NCBI GenBank assembly: GCA_022828595.1
Contig: JAKGHH010000007.1
Location: 65,150,727 to 65,214,726, forward strand
Source of the DNA: Nelumbo lutea
Lineage: Eukaryota > Streptophyta > Magnoliopsida > Proteales > Nelumbonaceae
Direction of reading: 5' to 3'
Length of the DNA stretch: 64,000 bases
Below, piece by piece: positions 45,427 to 57,489 of this stretch (positions are counted from its first letter, which is position 1; the number at the start of each line of letters is the position of its first letter). Position numbers and translations under genes: made by a program. The notes beneath the pieces were generated by a model. The model ran no database searches, was not told where the DNA came from, and worked only from the letters and a program-made list of their open reading frames with translations.

Positions 45427-47316
45427 TAAAGGGATAGGGCGAATTTCAAAAAATTTCTCCCATCTTTGCAGGGAATCGAATTCCCTATATTTAGAAAAAT
45501 ATGTTTTTCAATGATCAATCTTGAATCAAGAACCAAACCAGATCTGAACCAAAAGGAGTAGGAGGGAGGATGTACCTAATACAGAGAAACAATATCTCCT
45601 AATGGAGGTATTCACACCCAAGGAAAGATCCAAAATCTGCTCCCACTGAAGATGGCGCAGTGCAGGATGAAGCAGAATCAGCAATATTCTTTCAAAAGAA
45701 CTTGACCCTTCGCAAGAATCAACTGGATGGCTTGTGAGTACAGCTCCAATCAATCTTTTCCTAAAAGATTGGAATGAAGATCAGATCTTGATTTCTCCCA
45801 AGAACTGGAGATCGAACTGAAAGTGATGGCGGCGGCAAAAGAGAATTCGAAGGGTGCAGAAATCTCTATTCTTGTGATTTTCAGCTCTGAAAAGAATTGA
45901 ACATCAATCACTAACTGTTGCCGCCCCTTTTTTCTTTTATAACCTTAAAGGGATCAGCTCCTAATCTCATTAGGAGTTGGTGATCCAAATCATATTTGGA
46001 CAAGAAATCCCTTTAAATGATAAGGGATAACCCTTATCTTATCTGCAGATCAGATCAGCCATCTCCTAATCTAATTAGGAGGCTTCTAGATCTAAATCTC
46101 ATTTAGATCTTGGACTCTCTAAGTGGATAGGGTCTAAGCCCAATCCTATCAGCTGATCCATCTCAGAATTCGCACCTTTAATTGACTGATCAAATCAGCC
46201 CAGTTCGAATGGGCTTAAGGCCCATTTAAGGTTATGTACTCACTTAGCCTTCCAAATTGCTGCCCAGTTGGGCTTCCTTGTATGGCATGGGACCCAAACA
46301 TTCATCTACACATCAGCCACATGGGTTCGGCCCAGCCTTTGTTACAAGGTTTGGCCGAATACACTGTTATGGACAGTGCACCCCCTAAAACCCATCTTAT
46401 GGGTTCTACGGGCCCAACACTTACCCTAAGTGGTCCCTGGGCCAAGCCACCTTGTAACACCCAGGGACTGTGGGCAGATGCAAGATTAGTCCATTAGGTA
46501 TTATCCTCAATGGTCTTACACTTAACCTCTCAGTCCATAATGATCAAAACATTGCTCGACAAGGGAGGACCTCTCCCTCGACTGCAAGGAACAGTGTTGC
46601 ACTCTCCGCTTACATGGATCCCGGGAATTAAAACCTTTTGCAAATAAATTTGAAACCATAAATTATATATATATATATATCTTTATATAAATGTATTTTG
46701 CAAAACAAAATCTCAACTATTGAAATCGGCTGCCGACAGTCTTAGTTTCCATCAGAGAGAGTGCATCCCGATTATTACCTTCGTCTGACAAAGGGGCTGA
46801 TCCTGTCACTATGATCACCTACTCAGATGAATTGTCGGACTGCCCCAACATACCCAGGTTTTGAGCCCCGCTAGGGATATCACTGATTGGTACAACAAAG
46901 ACAGTCCAATCCGACACCTAGTGTAGTATCATAATCGAGTCTAGGGGTCAGGTGTAACTTTCTAGTTTTGCCCATCTATCTCCAAGGTCAAGGGCAATAC
47001 TGGAAATCTAGTCCGGTTCAAAAGTTATATTAATCCTACACTACATGTGCTTCGGGTCTCACCCTGGTGGCTGAGACAAGCCACCCCAACAGTTGGTAGC
47101 ACGCCAGTGTCATCCTTGGCAGGATAAATCTCCCTAGACTTACCCAATGGCTGTGAACATTCTAAACTAACACAAGTCTCATTAAGTGTCTAGTTTAAGG
47201 GTCTTACATAGAAATACACCACAGAAACATGAATTAAATGTGTACTTTATTCATTTACAATAAATTCATAATGTACATAATTCTGATTGAAGCTAAGGGC
47301 ATACAACTGTCTTACA
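45427..47316 (-). repeat. 5' LTR of the minus-strand Copia element (1890 bp)
   Basis: Near full-length. A piece equivalent to the GAGAGATCCATC block beside the LTR end is missing, so the 3' edge reads directly into TAGGGCGAATTTC. The primer site TGGTATCAAAGCCATG follows. Confidence 0.87.
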
Positions 47317-47676
47317 AAATCTTGTTCTAAATGATATATGGATGAGGATTAAAACCATTTTTATCATTTCTAATGATAAAGAGGATAAACTAATTTAGAG
47401 GTCTTACCTCAAGGGCAAATTTACAAATAAATCTGCTTATAACTCAAAATGTAGTTCGAGGTTTCTAAGAAATGGTTTTAATTGAAATACCAAAGTATGG
47501 AGTGTCAATTGCCCACCAAAGTTGAAGATTTTTTTTATATCTTCTCCTCAATAGACTTCCTTCGAAAAACTTGCTTGGAAGTAGAAGGTTTGATATTGAT
47601 AGCTCATGTACCTTGTGGGGTGAGGATGAAGATTTAGATCATATTTTCAAGAAATGTCTGAGAACATAGGTATGTA
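47317..47676 (+). pseudogene. LINE, second part: reverse-transcriptase C-terminal zinc-binding region
   Basis: Continues the LINE cut at 41462: NDIWMRIKTIFI-like sequence, then KLIWRSYLKGKFTNKSAYNS, a W-x-NCPPKLKIFF block and the zf-RVT end CTLWGEDEDLDHIFKKC (47610-47665). This pattern ends plant L1-like ORF2. It contains frameshifts and stops. Confidence 0.83.
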
Positions 47677-49018
47677 GAGCCCAACAATCTAAATCCAACG
47701 ACACCCAAATTACCAAAATTCGACACCGTTTACCCCTTCATCTTAAGACCCGAAGCCAAAACCGATTCCGATCATCTAATCAGAGTCATTTCGATCATGA
47801 ACCTCATTTCATGAGAAATAATAAATCCAAAACTTTATGCATGCAAAGCCTCAAAATCCAAATCCAATGACACCAAGATCACCCAAATCCAACACGTTTA
47901 CCCCTTCATCTCAAGACTTGAAGTCAAAACCAATTATGATCATCCAACAAGATCATTTTTTATCCTAAACCATATCTCTCATGAAATCTGATGTCCAACC
48001 TTGTAGATGGATAGAGCTCAAAATTCCAACTCCAATGGTACCAAGATCACCCAAATCCAACAACGTTAAGCCATCCATCTTGAAACCCGAAGCTAGACTC
48101 AATTCGGGCCCTCTATTTAGAATCTCTTCACTATAACTTCAAACCTTGGGACCCACACGACCAGATCTTTCTCCAAGCCTCTAGAACCATTTAAAATTTA
48201 AAATTTGATCAGCTAAGGAGCCTCCAATCAATCAAGCCAATCACCTAAACTTAGAATTTTCAGTTTAGGTAAATTGGTGAAATTTTCCATTTATTGTCTT
48301 GATTGATTGAGAGGATATCTCCCAAAGCTATCTTAACAACCCTTCCCTCAATCAACTTCCCTCCAAAAAAAACCTTTAAACCTTAGCTATTGATCTTCTT
48401 ACTCTCCTAATCTCATCCATCCATTCCTTCTAGAATCCTCATAAAAAATCTATAAATATCCCCCTTTCTCACACACAAGGGGACACATGCTAACTTAGGG
48501 AGAAAACCCTACACCTATCAGCCTAGATGACCTCCCAACATGACCAAGACATATGTGTTCTCCTTATCTAATGTCCAAACTAAAGAACACATTGAAGCCT
48601 TAAGACATTCCCTAAGTTATCTGTGGCATTCATAGTGAACCTATGAGCATTTTCACCTTTTTATCATGTCCCCCACACACCCAAAATACTCAAAGATTAT
48701 CATTCCACTATCTAAAAGACATCTGACATCAAATGGGAACCAAGGAGCCCTCAATTCATAGTTGTATTTGAGGAGAAAGGCTTGGAGTTTGCATGGAAAT
48801 GCTATAGCAGAAAACAAAGACAGAAATAAGGTTTTCTCACATCTTGGGCTATAAAACCAATATGTTTTTGACTTCCCAAATGATCAAGAATTCTTCTTGA
48901 AGCCAAGGAGTCACTCAACGTTCCAAAGTCTTCAGGAAGCATAGAATAAAGACTACTAACAAGGGTGAGGTTAACGTGCTGATAGAAAACTAATGGAAGC
49001 TATTCCATATCATGATAA
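47677..49018. other. Non-coding stretch with three repeat units and a TATA box; possibly an unidentified LTR
   Basis: Three imperfect units occupy 47680-48150. A TATAAATA box lies at 48451-48458, followed by CCCCTTTCTCACACAC. No coding frame is supported. Confidence 0.45.
47680..48150. repeat. Three tandem units of about 168 bp
   Basis: A shared block (ATCACCCAAATCCAAC, then GTTTACCCCTTCATCT, then a GACCCGAAGCCAAAACC-like block) recurs with anchors at 47728, 47896 and 48065, giving spacings of 168 and 169 bp. Confidence 0.75.
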
Positions 49019-50962
49019 TGTTAGACAATTTTGTTTGCCCTTAGCTTCAATCAGAATGATGTACTTTATGAGTTTATTGTAAATCAATAAAAGTGCATAT
49101 TTGATTCATGTTCCCTTGGTATGCTTCTATGCAATACCCTTAAATTGGACACTTAATGAGACTCGTGTTAGTTTAGAATGTTCACAGCCAGTGGGTCGGT
49201 CTAGGGAGACCTATCCTGATAAGGCTAACACTGTTGTGCCAAATCGGTTGGGGTGGCCTGTCTCAACTGCCAAGGTGAGACCCTAGGCACATACAGTGTA
49301 GGATTAATTGAATCTATGAATTGGACCAGATTTCTAGTATTGCCCTGGACCTTGGAGATTGATGGGCAAAACTGAAAAGTTACACCTGACCCCTAGACTC
49401 GATTATGATACTGCACTAGGTGTCGGATTGGGCTGTCTTTGATGTACCAATCAGTGAGATCCTTAGTTGGGATCAAAATCAGGGTATGTTGGGACAGTTT
49501 TAGAATTCATCTTAGTGGGTGATCATAGTGATAGGATCAGCCCCTTTGTCGGATAAAGGTAATGATCAGGGATGCACTCTCTCTAATGGAAACCAAGACT
49601 ACCGGCAGCCGATTTCAATCGTTGAGATTTGTTTTACAAAGTATATTTTATATGAGTTATAAAAGTATATATATATATATATATATGGTTTCTAAAATGT
49701 TTGCAAAAGGTTTTAATTCCCGGGATCCGTATAAGTAGAGAGTGCAACATTGTTCCTTGCAGCCAAGGGAGAGGTCTTCTCTTGTCGGGCAGTGTATGAT
49801 CATTATGGGCTGAGAGGTTAAGTGTAAGACCATTGAGGATAATACCTGATGGGCTAATCTTGCATCTACTCACAGTCCCTGGGTGTTACAAGGTGGCTTG
49901 GCCTAGGGACCACTTAGGGTAAGTGTTGGACCCACAGAGCCCATTTGATGGGTTTCAGGGGGTGCACTGTCCATAATAGTGTATTCGGCCAGACCTTGCA
50001 ACAAAGGCTGGGCCGAACCCATGTGGCTGATGTTTAGATCAAAGTTTGGGTCCCACTCCATACAAGGATGCCTAACTAGGCTGCAGTTAGGAAGGTTAAC
50101 TTAGCATATAAGCTTAATGAGCCTAAAGCCCATTTCGAATTGGACTAATTTACTAAGTTAAATATGGGCGAATTCTGAGATGGATCAGCAGATAGGATAG
50201 GGTCTTAACCCTATCCACTCAGAGAGTCCAGATCTGAATATGATTCAGATCTAGAAACCTCCTAATGAGATTAGGAGAAGGCTGATCTAATCTGCAGATA
50301 AGATAAGGGTTTATCCTTATCACATAAGGGGATGTCTGATCCATATATGATTTCGGTTAGCAACTTTTATTTGGATTAGGAGCTGATCTTTTGGGGTTAC
50401 AAAAGAAGGAGGGGGCGACCTTTAGAAGAATCACATAATCAGATCCTCTTCAGAGCTGAAATCACAGAAGAAAGATTTCTGCAATCCCTGCAAAGATCGT
50501 TCTGGCTGCCTCCTTCCTGCAGCCGCCAGACATCCAGTTCGATCTCCAGTTGTGGGAGAAGTCAAGATTCGATCTTGACATCAGTTCTTTGAGAATGAAT
50601 TGATAGGAAGTTGTGCTCACATGCCATCCTGCTGATTCTTGCGAAGGACAAAGTTCTTGGAGAACACTATTGATTCTGCTCCATCCTACACTGTGCCATT
50701 TTCAGTGGGAGCAGTTTTTTGATCCTTCCTTTGGCGTGAACACCTTCGTTGGGAGATATTATTTCTCCATATCAGGTATAATCCTCTCCTACTACTTTTG
50801 CTTCAAATCTTGTTCAATTTATGGTTCAAGATTAATCCTTGAAAATATGAAATTCTAAATAGGGAATGCAGTTCCCAGTTGAAGGGAGAGGAAGAATTTT
50901 TGAAATTCGCCCTATATTCTGCAAGATTTGGGCATCCATATGATGGATCTCTCATCCCTTCA
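49019..50962 (+). repeat. 5' LTR of the Copia element (1944 bp)
   Basis: TGTTAGACAATTTTG... to ...CATCCCTTCA. Includes an AT dinucleotide run at about 49666-49686. GATAA at 49014-49018 would be the target site, but the far end of the element is lost so it cannot be checked. Confidence 0.9.
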
Positions 50963-50963
50963 G

Positions 50964-50980
50964 TGGTATCAGAGCCATGG
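50964..50980 (+). other. Primer binding site (initiator-Met tRNA)
   Basis: TGGTATCAGAGCCATGG, one base after the LTR end; the best-preserved primer site in the window. Confidence 0.92.
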
Positions 50981-52773
50981 TTCAAATCTTGAACCAATTT
51001 GTTTCAGATCTGAACCTACGCAAATGGCAGAAGGCGTTCTACCCGATTTACGTAGATAAAAGTTTTGGAATATTTGTTCCCAAAATTATGGGTGAATAAT
51101 TTGAAATTAATTTTTATATAAATCTGATTATTATTTAGAATTGTTCTTTATGATTTTCTTGATTTATGGGCTGTTCGTACAAGAGGAGATCAAAATCTTT
51201 GTTTGCGCAGGGAACCTGCGATTTTGCAGTTTATGAATTACTTTATTACATTTGGTCTATAAAATAATTTTTTTTTTTATTTTTTAGACTGATTGTATAG
51301 GTATTCGATCTGATGTAATTATTAATAGAAATTAGGATTTCTATTCATTTTATTTTGGAGAGAAGATGGCGGCGCAGAAAAGGAGAACTCGTAGAGGAGG
51401 AGATTTTGCATATGGGAGAATCACTATCTACGATTTGCAGTTTATGAAACTGCAACTTGTGATCTAACCTCTGTTTTGTAGAAAGGATTGTGTGAACAGC
51501 CATGTTTGACTGATTCTTGATTGTTCTTTTATCAGAATTTAATTTTAGATTATTTTCTTGAATTAAAGATTTAATTAAAGATCAAACCCTAGATCCATTC
51601 GAACCAAGATTGGTTCAAATTGTTTGGACCAAATCTAGGGTTTGTACACGGATGAAAGTCAACCCTAATTTTCCCACTAATGGGCCTGAGGATTGATATT
51701 TAATTAAATGGTTAATTCGGCCCAACCTGTAAAGGCCCATTTTTAAATGGTTAAAATTGCTAAAAGCCCACTCTGCGGATAAAGTCATATGGGCCGAACC
51801 CATGAACCCTAATTCGGCCCATATACCTAGATAATATTAAATGGTTAATATTATGGATTTAAAATGGGCTCTAAATGGGCTTTATAGATAATTAATTGAT
51901 TGGATCAATTTATCCTTGCATGTGATGTATGGATGTGTGATGTGCTACGTACATGGGCCATAAGTACTTGGTCCATGCTCAATCGACAGTGGCTCTTGCG
52001 CACACCATGGCCGAATGCACATCATTGCCATGGTGTCCCTTTTGGTCTTTGGATGACCTCCCTCAGTGGTGGGCCCCACACCTCATCAAGAGGTTACGTG
52101 CGGAACCCTAGCCGATTTGGGCCCACCGAAATCTGACTTTATGAACATTAGTGGGAGCCACTTGGGTTTGACCTAGATCAAACTAGGGCATAATTGATTG
52201 TTCCCTCTAGCTAATATGAGTGCATGTGATAGGGAGATTCATATGATAAACTCTCAAAAGGCCTTCCATCATTAGCATGAGGATGGGTCCTTCAGTAATG
52301 AGGAAACGCACCAGAAAATGGGCTATCCATTTGTTGTTGGGCTTGTCTGAATGTTTCATAAGATGATAGGGGCGTCATAGACCAATGTGGGAAGGGCTTC
52401 ACCAGAAAATGGGAACTCTCTCATGGTACCTTGGTGTTCACGAACATGATGGGTAAGCACTCACTGGATAGAAAGGTTTACTTGAAAACGGCTCTGAACC
52501 TTATTTAACAGAGGCCAAAGGGAAAACTCATATGATGAGTGGATATGATCCTTCACAGAAAGGTGGTGGGGTTTTGCAACTGAAACAGTTGGCTCCAAGC
52601 ACCCTATGTGATCTACCGCATTTCCAGAGACAACCCATGGTCTCCATCACTGAGAAAGGAGGGAAATCTCAGAGATGAATAAATGAAAATGGAACGCAGA
52701 TTAAAATCCATATCTATGTAATGAACATGAATCAAATTAGGTTGTGGACTGATGTTTTCTCTTTTATCAGAAA

Positions 52774-53606
52774 ATGGCAAATGACAATTTATAAAGCTTC
52801 TTAATGACAACAAGCTGAAGGGCCCAAACTATGCCGACTGGTACAGGAACCTTATGTTAGTTTTAACCTCTGAAAAGTTGGATAAGGTAGCCAAGAATCC
52901 TGCCCCAGATCGTCCGAGAGATAGGGCTTCTGAGGCCCGGAGAAGAGAATACCAAGAATGGGAGGAGAAAAACTCCCTTGCCCGCTTCTATATCATTGCC
53001 TCCTTGGACAACCCAATTCAGAGGCAGTTTGATCAGATTGAACTTGCTGTGGACAGTCTCAATACAATGTATGAAGAGCAGAATTGTTCTACTCAGCAAA
53101 AGGTCTTGAAACAGTTCATGACCGTGCAAATGTCCAAGAGCCAACAAGTTCACGACCATTGTCTCCAGATGATGGGTTATATCAACAAACTAGAGGCTCT
53201 TGGATTCGGGCTAGATCTGGTGACACAGATCGATGCTATTCTCAACTCTCTGCATCCATCCCTTAATCCATTCATCATGAACTACAACATGAACAAGCTG
53301 AATGTCAACTTACAGGAACTCAGCAATATGTTGTAGAGGGCCGAAGAATTGATTAAAAATGATGACCCCATTGCCATGCTTGATGAAACTAGCAAATCGG
53401 GCAAGAAAATGAAGGCAAAGAGAAAGCCCCAGAAGAAGGCTGCCAAACCCAAGAAGCTGAGGAAGGACAAGGCATCAGATTCCTGTCACTTCTGCAAGAA
53501 GACTGGCCACTGGAAAAGGAACTATCTTGTCTATCTGGAATCTAAGAAAGGTAATTTTGAAGCTTGTGTTATAGAAACCAATTTATTGGTAGCTTCTGCG
53601 TCCTAG
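52774..53606 (+). pseudogene. Copia gag, broken
   Basis: The ATG at 52774 (MAND) runs into a frameshift and stop within seven codons. The open part 52854-53336 carries the gag core (LVLTSEKLDKVAKNPAPDRP, QRQFDQIELAVDSLNTMYEE, HDHCLQMMGYINKLEALGF) and ends in a TAG. The linker is Lys-rich. The zinc knuckle near 53490 reads CHFCKKTGHWKRNY: the last cysteine is tyrosine. Confidence 0.87.
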
Positions 53607-55084
53607 TGTATTGACTCCGGGGCTTCAACTCATGTGTGTAACTCACTATAGGGGTTCAAGGGAAGTAGAAGGCTGAGTGAAGGAAAAGTCACGCTCTACT
53701 TGGGGACCACTGCAACTGTTGCAGCCGCGATCATAGGAATCGTGGAGTTACTTTTTAGAAAAGGAACTATTGTACTAAAAGATTGCCTTTATGTACGAAA
53801 TTTAAGAAGAAATTTGATTTCTGTTTCAAAACTATGCAGATGATTATTTTGTCTTCTTTAGGAATACGATTACTATTAAAAGAAATAACAGATTCATCGC
53901 ATACGGGGAACTGGAGAACGGTCTCTATGTTCTACAACATTCTCTAGAAACTAACATAACCGAAACTACGTCGGCTGAAATCCCCAATAAGAGAGCCCAA
54001 GATACAGTTTATCCCACGTGCCTATGGCATTACCGACTTGGCCACATCGGTGTTGACCGAATCACAAGGTTGGTAAAGGATGGTCCTTTGGATTTTTCTA
54101 ACTGTAGAAGATCTTCCCACTTGTGAGCCTTGCCTATAAGGTAAGATGATGAAATGGCCATTTAACGGTAAGCCTGAAAGATGTACAGGCACGCTTGACC
54201 TTATACATACTGATGTATGTGGTCCCTTGAGTGTTAGGACACGGAATCAACACATGTATTTCATCACCTTTACAGATGATTTTTCACGATATTGTTAATA
54301 GTACCTAATGAGAAACAAGTCTGGATCTTTTGAAAAGTTCAAAGAGTTCAGACAAGAGGTCAAGAAATAGTTAGGGAGAGAAATTAAAGCCCTTCGATCA
54401 GATCAATGTGGCGAGTATCTCTCTGATGAATTCTGGGACTACTTAAAGGACAATGGGATAGTATCACAGTTAGCTCCTCCTGCTAGACCACAACTTAACG
54501 GTGTTTCAGAGAGGAGGAATATGACCTTATTGGATATGGTCCGGTCACTTCTCATACACTTAGAGTTACCCACATCCTTTTGGGGTTACGCATTAGAGAC
54601 TGCGATTTATGTGCTGAATCGGGTTCCAACCAAATCGCTTCTGAACACTCCATATGAACTTTGGACGATAAAGAAACCAAGTGTTAGACAATTGAAGATT
54701 TGGGGTTGTCCAGCACACGTTAAAAGAATGAGTGTAGACAAGTTAGAATCCAAGACTAGCCGTTTCCGATCTATAGGCTACCCAAAAGGCTCTGTAGGTT
54801 ACCTTTTCTATGACCCAAGTGAGCAGAAAGTGTTCTGCAGTCAAAATGCCCAGTTCTTGGAGACCGATTATATTTTGGACACCCATCATCAGGAAATTGT
54901 TCTTGATGAGGAAAGCTCAGGAGTAGTGGGAGATGTCGCACAAGTTCCAGGTAGTGACCAACCTAGAAGATCCACTCGGGTATTCAGGCCACCAATCCGT
55001 TATGGTTATGACCAGGATAGTTACCTGGTGGAAACCTTGACTAGTGAGGAGGATCTCGTGACTTACGCGAAAGCTATGTTGGAC
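53607..55084 (+). pseudogene. Copia protease and integrase, broken
   Basis: The protease active site DSGAS (about 53614) is intact, but a TAG replaces the Trp codon before it. The GAG-pre-integrase block (LWHYRLGHIGVDRIT, about 54024-54070) and integrase (HTDVCGP, then [12 protein letters not shown] with Arg-Gly changed, and NGVSERRN) follow with several stops. From 54521 the frame is open again: [33 protein letters not shown] and the variable linker to RT. Confidence 0.87.
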
Positions 55085-55800
55085 ATAGATTCCCAGAAGT
55101 GGGTGGAGGCAATGAGAGCAGAGATGGACTCAATGGAGACCAATGGAGTCTGGACTCTAGTAGATCCACCCTTCGGGGTAAAAGCAATCGGTTGTAAATG
55201 TATTTATAAAAGGAAGAAGGGCCCTGATGGTAGTGTTGAGACCTTCAAAGCTCGTCTAGTGGCGAAAGGGTACACTCAGAAAGAGTGCATCGATTATGAG
55301 GAAACATTTTCGCCTGTGGCAGATGGATATCAAAACTGCATTCCTGAATGGAGATCTTACTAAAAATATCAATATGCAGCAACCGCAAGGCTTCATTGTT
55401 GCAGGTCAGGAAAACATGGTATGTGAACTCAATAGATCCATTTATTGACTTAAGCAAGCTTCTAGAACATGGAACATCCGTTTTGACTCTGCTATCAAAT
55501 CGCTTGACTTTAAGCAAAATCCGGATGAGCCCTGTGTTTACAGGAAGTACAGTGGAGATAAGATTACCTTATTGGTTTTGTATGTAGATGACATTCTACT
55601 CATTGGGAATGATGTAGGAATGTTAACTATGGTGAAAGTATGGCTTTCATAGCAATTTTCCATGAAAGATCTTGGAGAAGCCTCCTATATACTGGTCTTC
55701 GACTCTATAGAGATAGATCAAAGCGGATAATAGAATTATCCCAATCTGCCTACATTGACAAAGTAGTCAAAAGATACAGCATGGAAAAACTCCAATAAAG
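55085..55800 (+). pseudogene. Copia reverse transcriptase, broken by a deletion
   Basis: Starts WVEAMRAEMDSMETNGVWTL. The block KARLVAKGYTQKECIDYEET leads to FSPVA, where about 62 bp are deleted between two TGGC sequences (at about 55320) relative to the copy at 3935. This removes the segment before QMDVKTAFLNG and shifts the frame. The YVDD catalytic box is present at 55581-55592. Further stops lie at 55446 and 55650. Confidence 0.88.
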
Positions 55801-55949
55801 TAAATGTTCCTTTTATGCACTGATTCACTCTCTACAAGAAGATGTCTTCTAAGACTTTTGAAGAGATTGATGGCATGAAAGACGTTCCCTATGCCTCTAC
55901 CGTAGGGAGCATCATGTATGCCATTCTAATGCACTCATCCTGACATTGC

Positions 55950-56568
55950 TTAGGTAGTGAGTGTGTTAAGCAGATTTCAGGCCAACCCAGGGCAGGAGCA
56001 CTGGACTGCTGTGAAAAACATACTTAAGTACCTTCGAAGGACAAAAGAGTTTTGTCTCGTAGTCAATGGTAACTCACTAAAGATCCAAGGGTATACAGAT
56101 GCCGATATCCAGTCGGATCTAGATGATAGAAAGTCTACATTTGGATATATTTTCACGATAGGATTGTGTATTGTTTGCTGAAAAAGCAGCAAACAGGGGT
56201 CCACTACAGACTCCACGACCGAGGCCGAGTACATTGCCGCAAGTGAGGCTGTCAAAGAAGTCGTGTGGATGAAGAAGTTCGTTCACAAGTTGGGAGTAGT
56301 TCCGTCTTGCACATCACCCATCCCGTTGTTGTGTGACAACAATGGAGCCATTGCTCAGGCTAACGAGCTACGAACCCACTCGAAGTCGAAGCACATCGAG
56401 AAGAAGTACCATGTATTGCGGGAGATTGTTGGTAGAGGGGACGTCCTGATTCAGAAGGTAGTGTCAGCGGAAAATGTCATAGACCCATTGACGAAGCCAT
56501 TGTCACAGAAAGTGTTTGAGAAACACGTGGAAAGCATGGGACTCCGGCTTGTACCTGATTGGACCTAA
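55950..56568 (+). pseudogene. Copia RNase H and pol C-terminus
   Basis: Block GYTDADIQSDLDDRKSTFGY, a TGA at 56179, then TTEAEYIAASEAVKEVVWMK, LCDNNGAIAQANELRTHSKS, KHIEKKYHVLREIV and the terminal DPLTKPLSQKVFEKHVESMG. RNase H removes element RNA from the RNA-DNA hybrid. The stop TAA at 56566-56568 is the natural end, 14 bases before the 3' LTR. Confidence 0.9.
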
Positions 56569-56582
56569 GTGCAAGTGGGAGC

Positions 56583-57043
56583 TGTTGGACAATTTTGTAT
56601 GCCCTTAGCTTCAATCAGAATGATGTAATTTATGAGTTTATTGTAAATGAATAAAAGTGCATATTTGATTCATGTTCCCTTGGTATGTTTCTGTGTAATA
56701 CCCTTAAACTGGACACTTAATGAGACTCGTGTTAGTTTAGAATGTTCACAGCCAGTGGGTGGGTCTGGGGAAACCTATCCTGATAAGGCTGACACTGTTG
56801 TGCCCCCAAGACGGTTGGGCTGTCTTTGATGTACCAATCAGTGAGATACTTAGCAGGGGTCAAAACCAGGGTATGTTGGGACAGTCTGAGAATTCATTTG
56901 AGTGGGTGATCATAGTGACAAGATCAGCCCCTTTGTCGGACAAAGGTAACGATCGGGGATGCACTTTCACTGATGGAAACAAAGACTGCCTGTAGCCGAT
57001 TTCAACCATTGAGATTTGTTTTGCAAAGTATATTTTATATGAG
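56583..57043 (+). repeat. 3' LTR fragment with internal deletion, fused to gag
   Basis: Starts TGTTGGACAATTTTG. A deletion of roughly 200 bp between two TTGGG sequences (near 56815) removes the segment equivalent to 49253-49430. At TATATGAG (57043) it changes to gag sequence AAAGTTCACGACC, with an AGAAAG overlap. Confidence 0.87.
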
Positions 57044-57480
57044 AAAGTTCACGACCATTGTCTTCGGATGATGGGATACATTAACGAGCTGGAAGCCCTT
57101 TGATCCGGGCTAGATCTTGGCACTCAAGTGGATGCCATTCTAAACTCCTTGCCCTCTTCCTTCAATGGGTTCATATTAAACTACAATATGAACAAGCTGA
57201 ATGTCAGCGTCCAAGAGATGAGCAATAAGTTGCAAAGGGCCGAGGACTTACTTAAGAAGGATGAGCCTGTGGTGATGCGTGTTGAAGCTAACAAAACGGG
57301 CAAGAAAAAGAGGAAGGCAAAGAAGCCTCAGAAGAAGACTACCAAGCCCAAGAAGAAAAGAAGGACAGGACAGCAGATGCATGTCACTTCTGCAAACAAA
57401 CCGGCCACTGGAAGAGGAACTGTCCTCAGAACCTGGAATCCAAGAAAGGTAATTTCGATTCTTGTGTCATAGAAACTAAC
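57044..57480 (+). pseudogene. Copia gag, C-terminal part (second copy)
   Basis: Open from 57128: LNSLPSSFNGFILNYNMNKL, then a Lys-rich linker. The zinc knuckle CHFCKQTGHWKRNC (about 57381-57422) is complete but in another frame, because of a one-base change in the preceding A-rich linker. A TGA lies at about 57102. Confidence 0.85.
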
Positions 57481-57489
57481 TTATTGGTG

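Larger units (their letters stand above)
41463..47316 (-). mobile_element. Copia element inserted in the LINE (AAATC target duplication), pol deleted
   Basis: On the minus strand it begins TGTAAGACAG at 47316 and ends ...CCCTTTCA at 41463. It is flanked by AAATC (41458-41462 and 47317-47321). It has a 5' LTR (47316-45427), Met primer site (45426-45410), leader, gag (43640-42840), protease (to 42498), then a junction straight into the middle of the 3' LTR (42497-41463). Integrase, RT and RNase H are deleted. The LINE reading resumes after the insertion. Confidence 0.93.
49019..57043 (+). mobile_element. Copia element with all domains, 3' LTR cut by fusion to another copy
   Basis: 5' LTR 49019-50962, Met primer site, leader with non-coding AT-rich sequence, gag (52774), protease, integrase, RT, RNase H (to 56568), polypurine tract (about 56570-56582) and the beginning of the 3' LTR (56583-57043). 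At 57043 the LTR is fused to the middle of the gag of a second copy. This is the only Copia copy here that keeps every pol domain, though all are broken. Confidence 0.9.
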
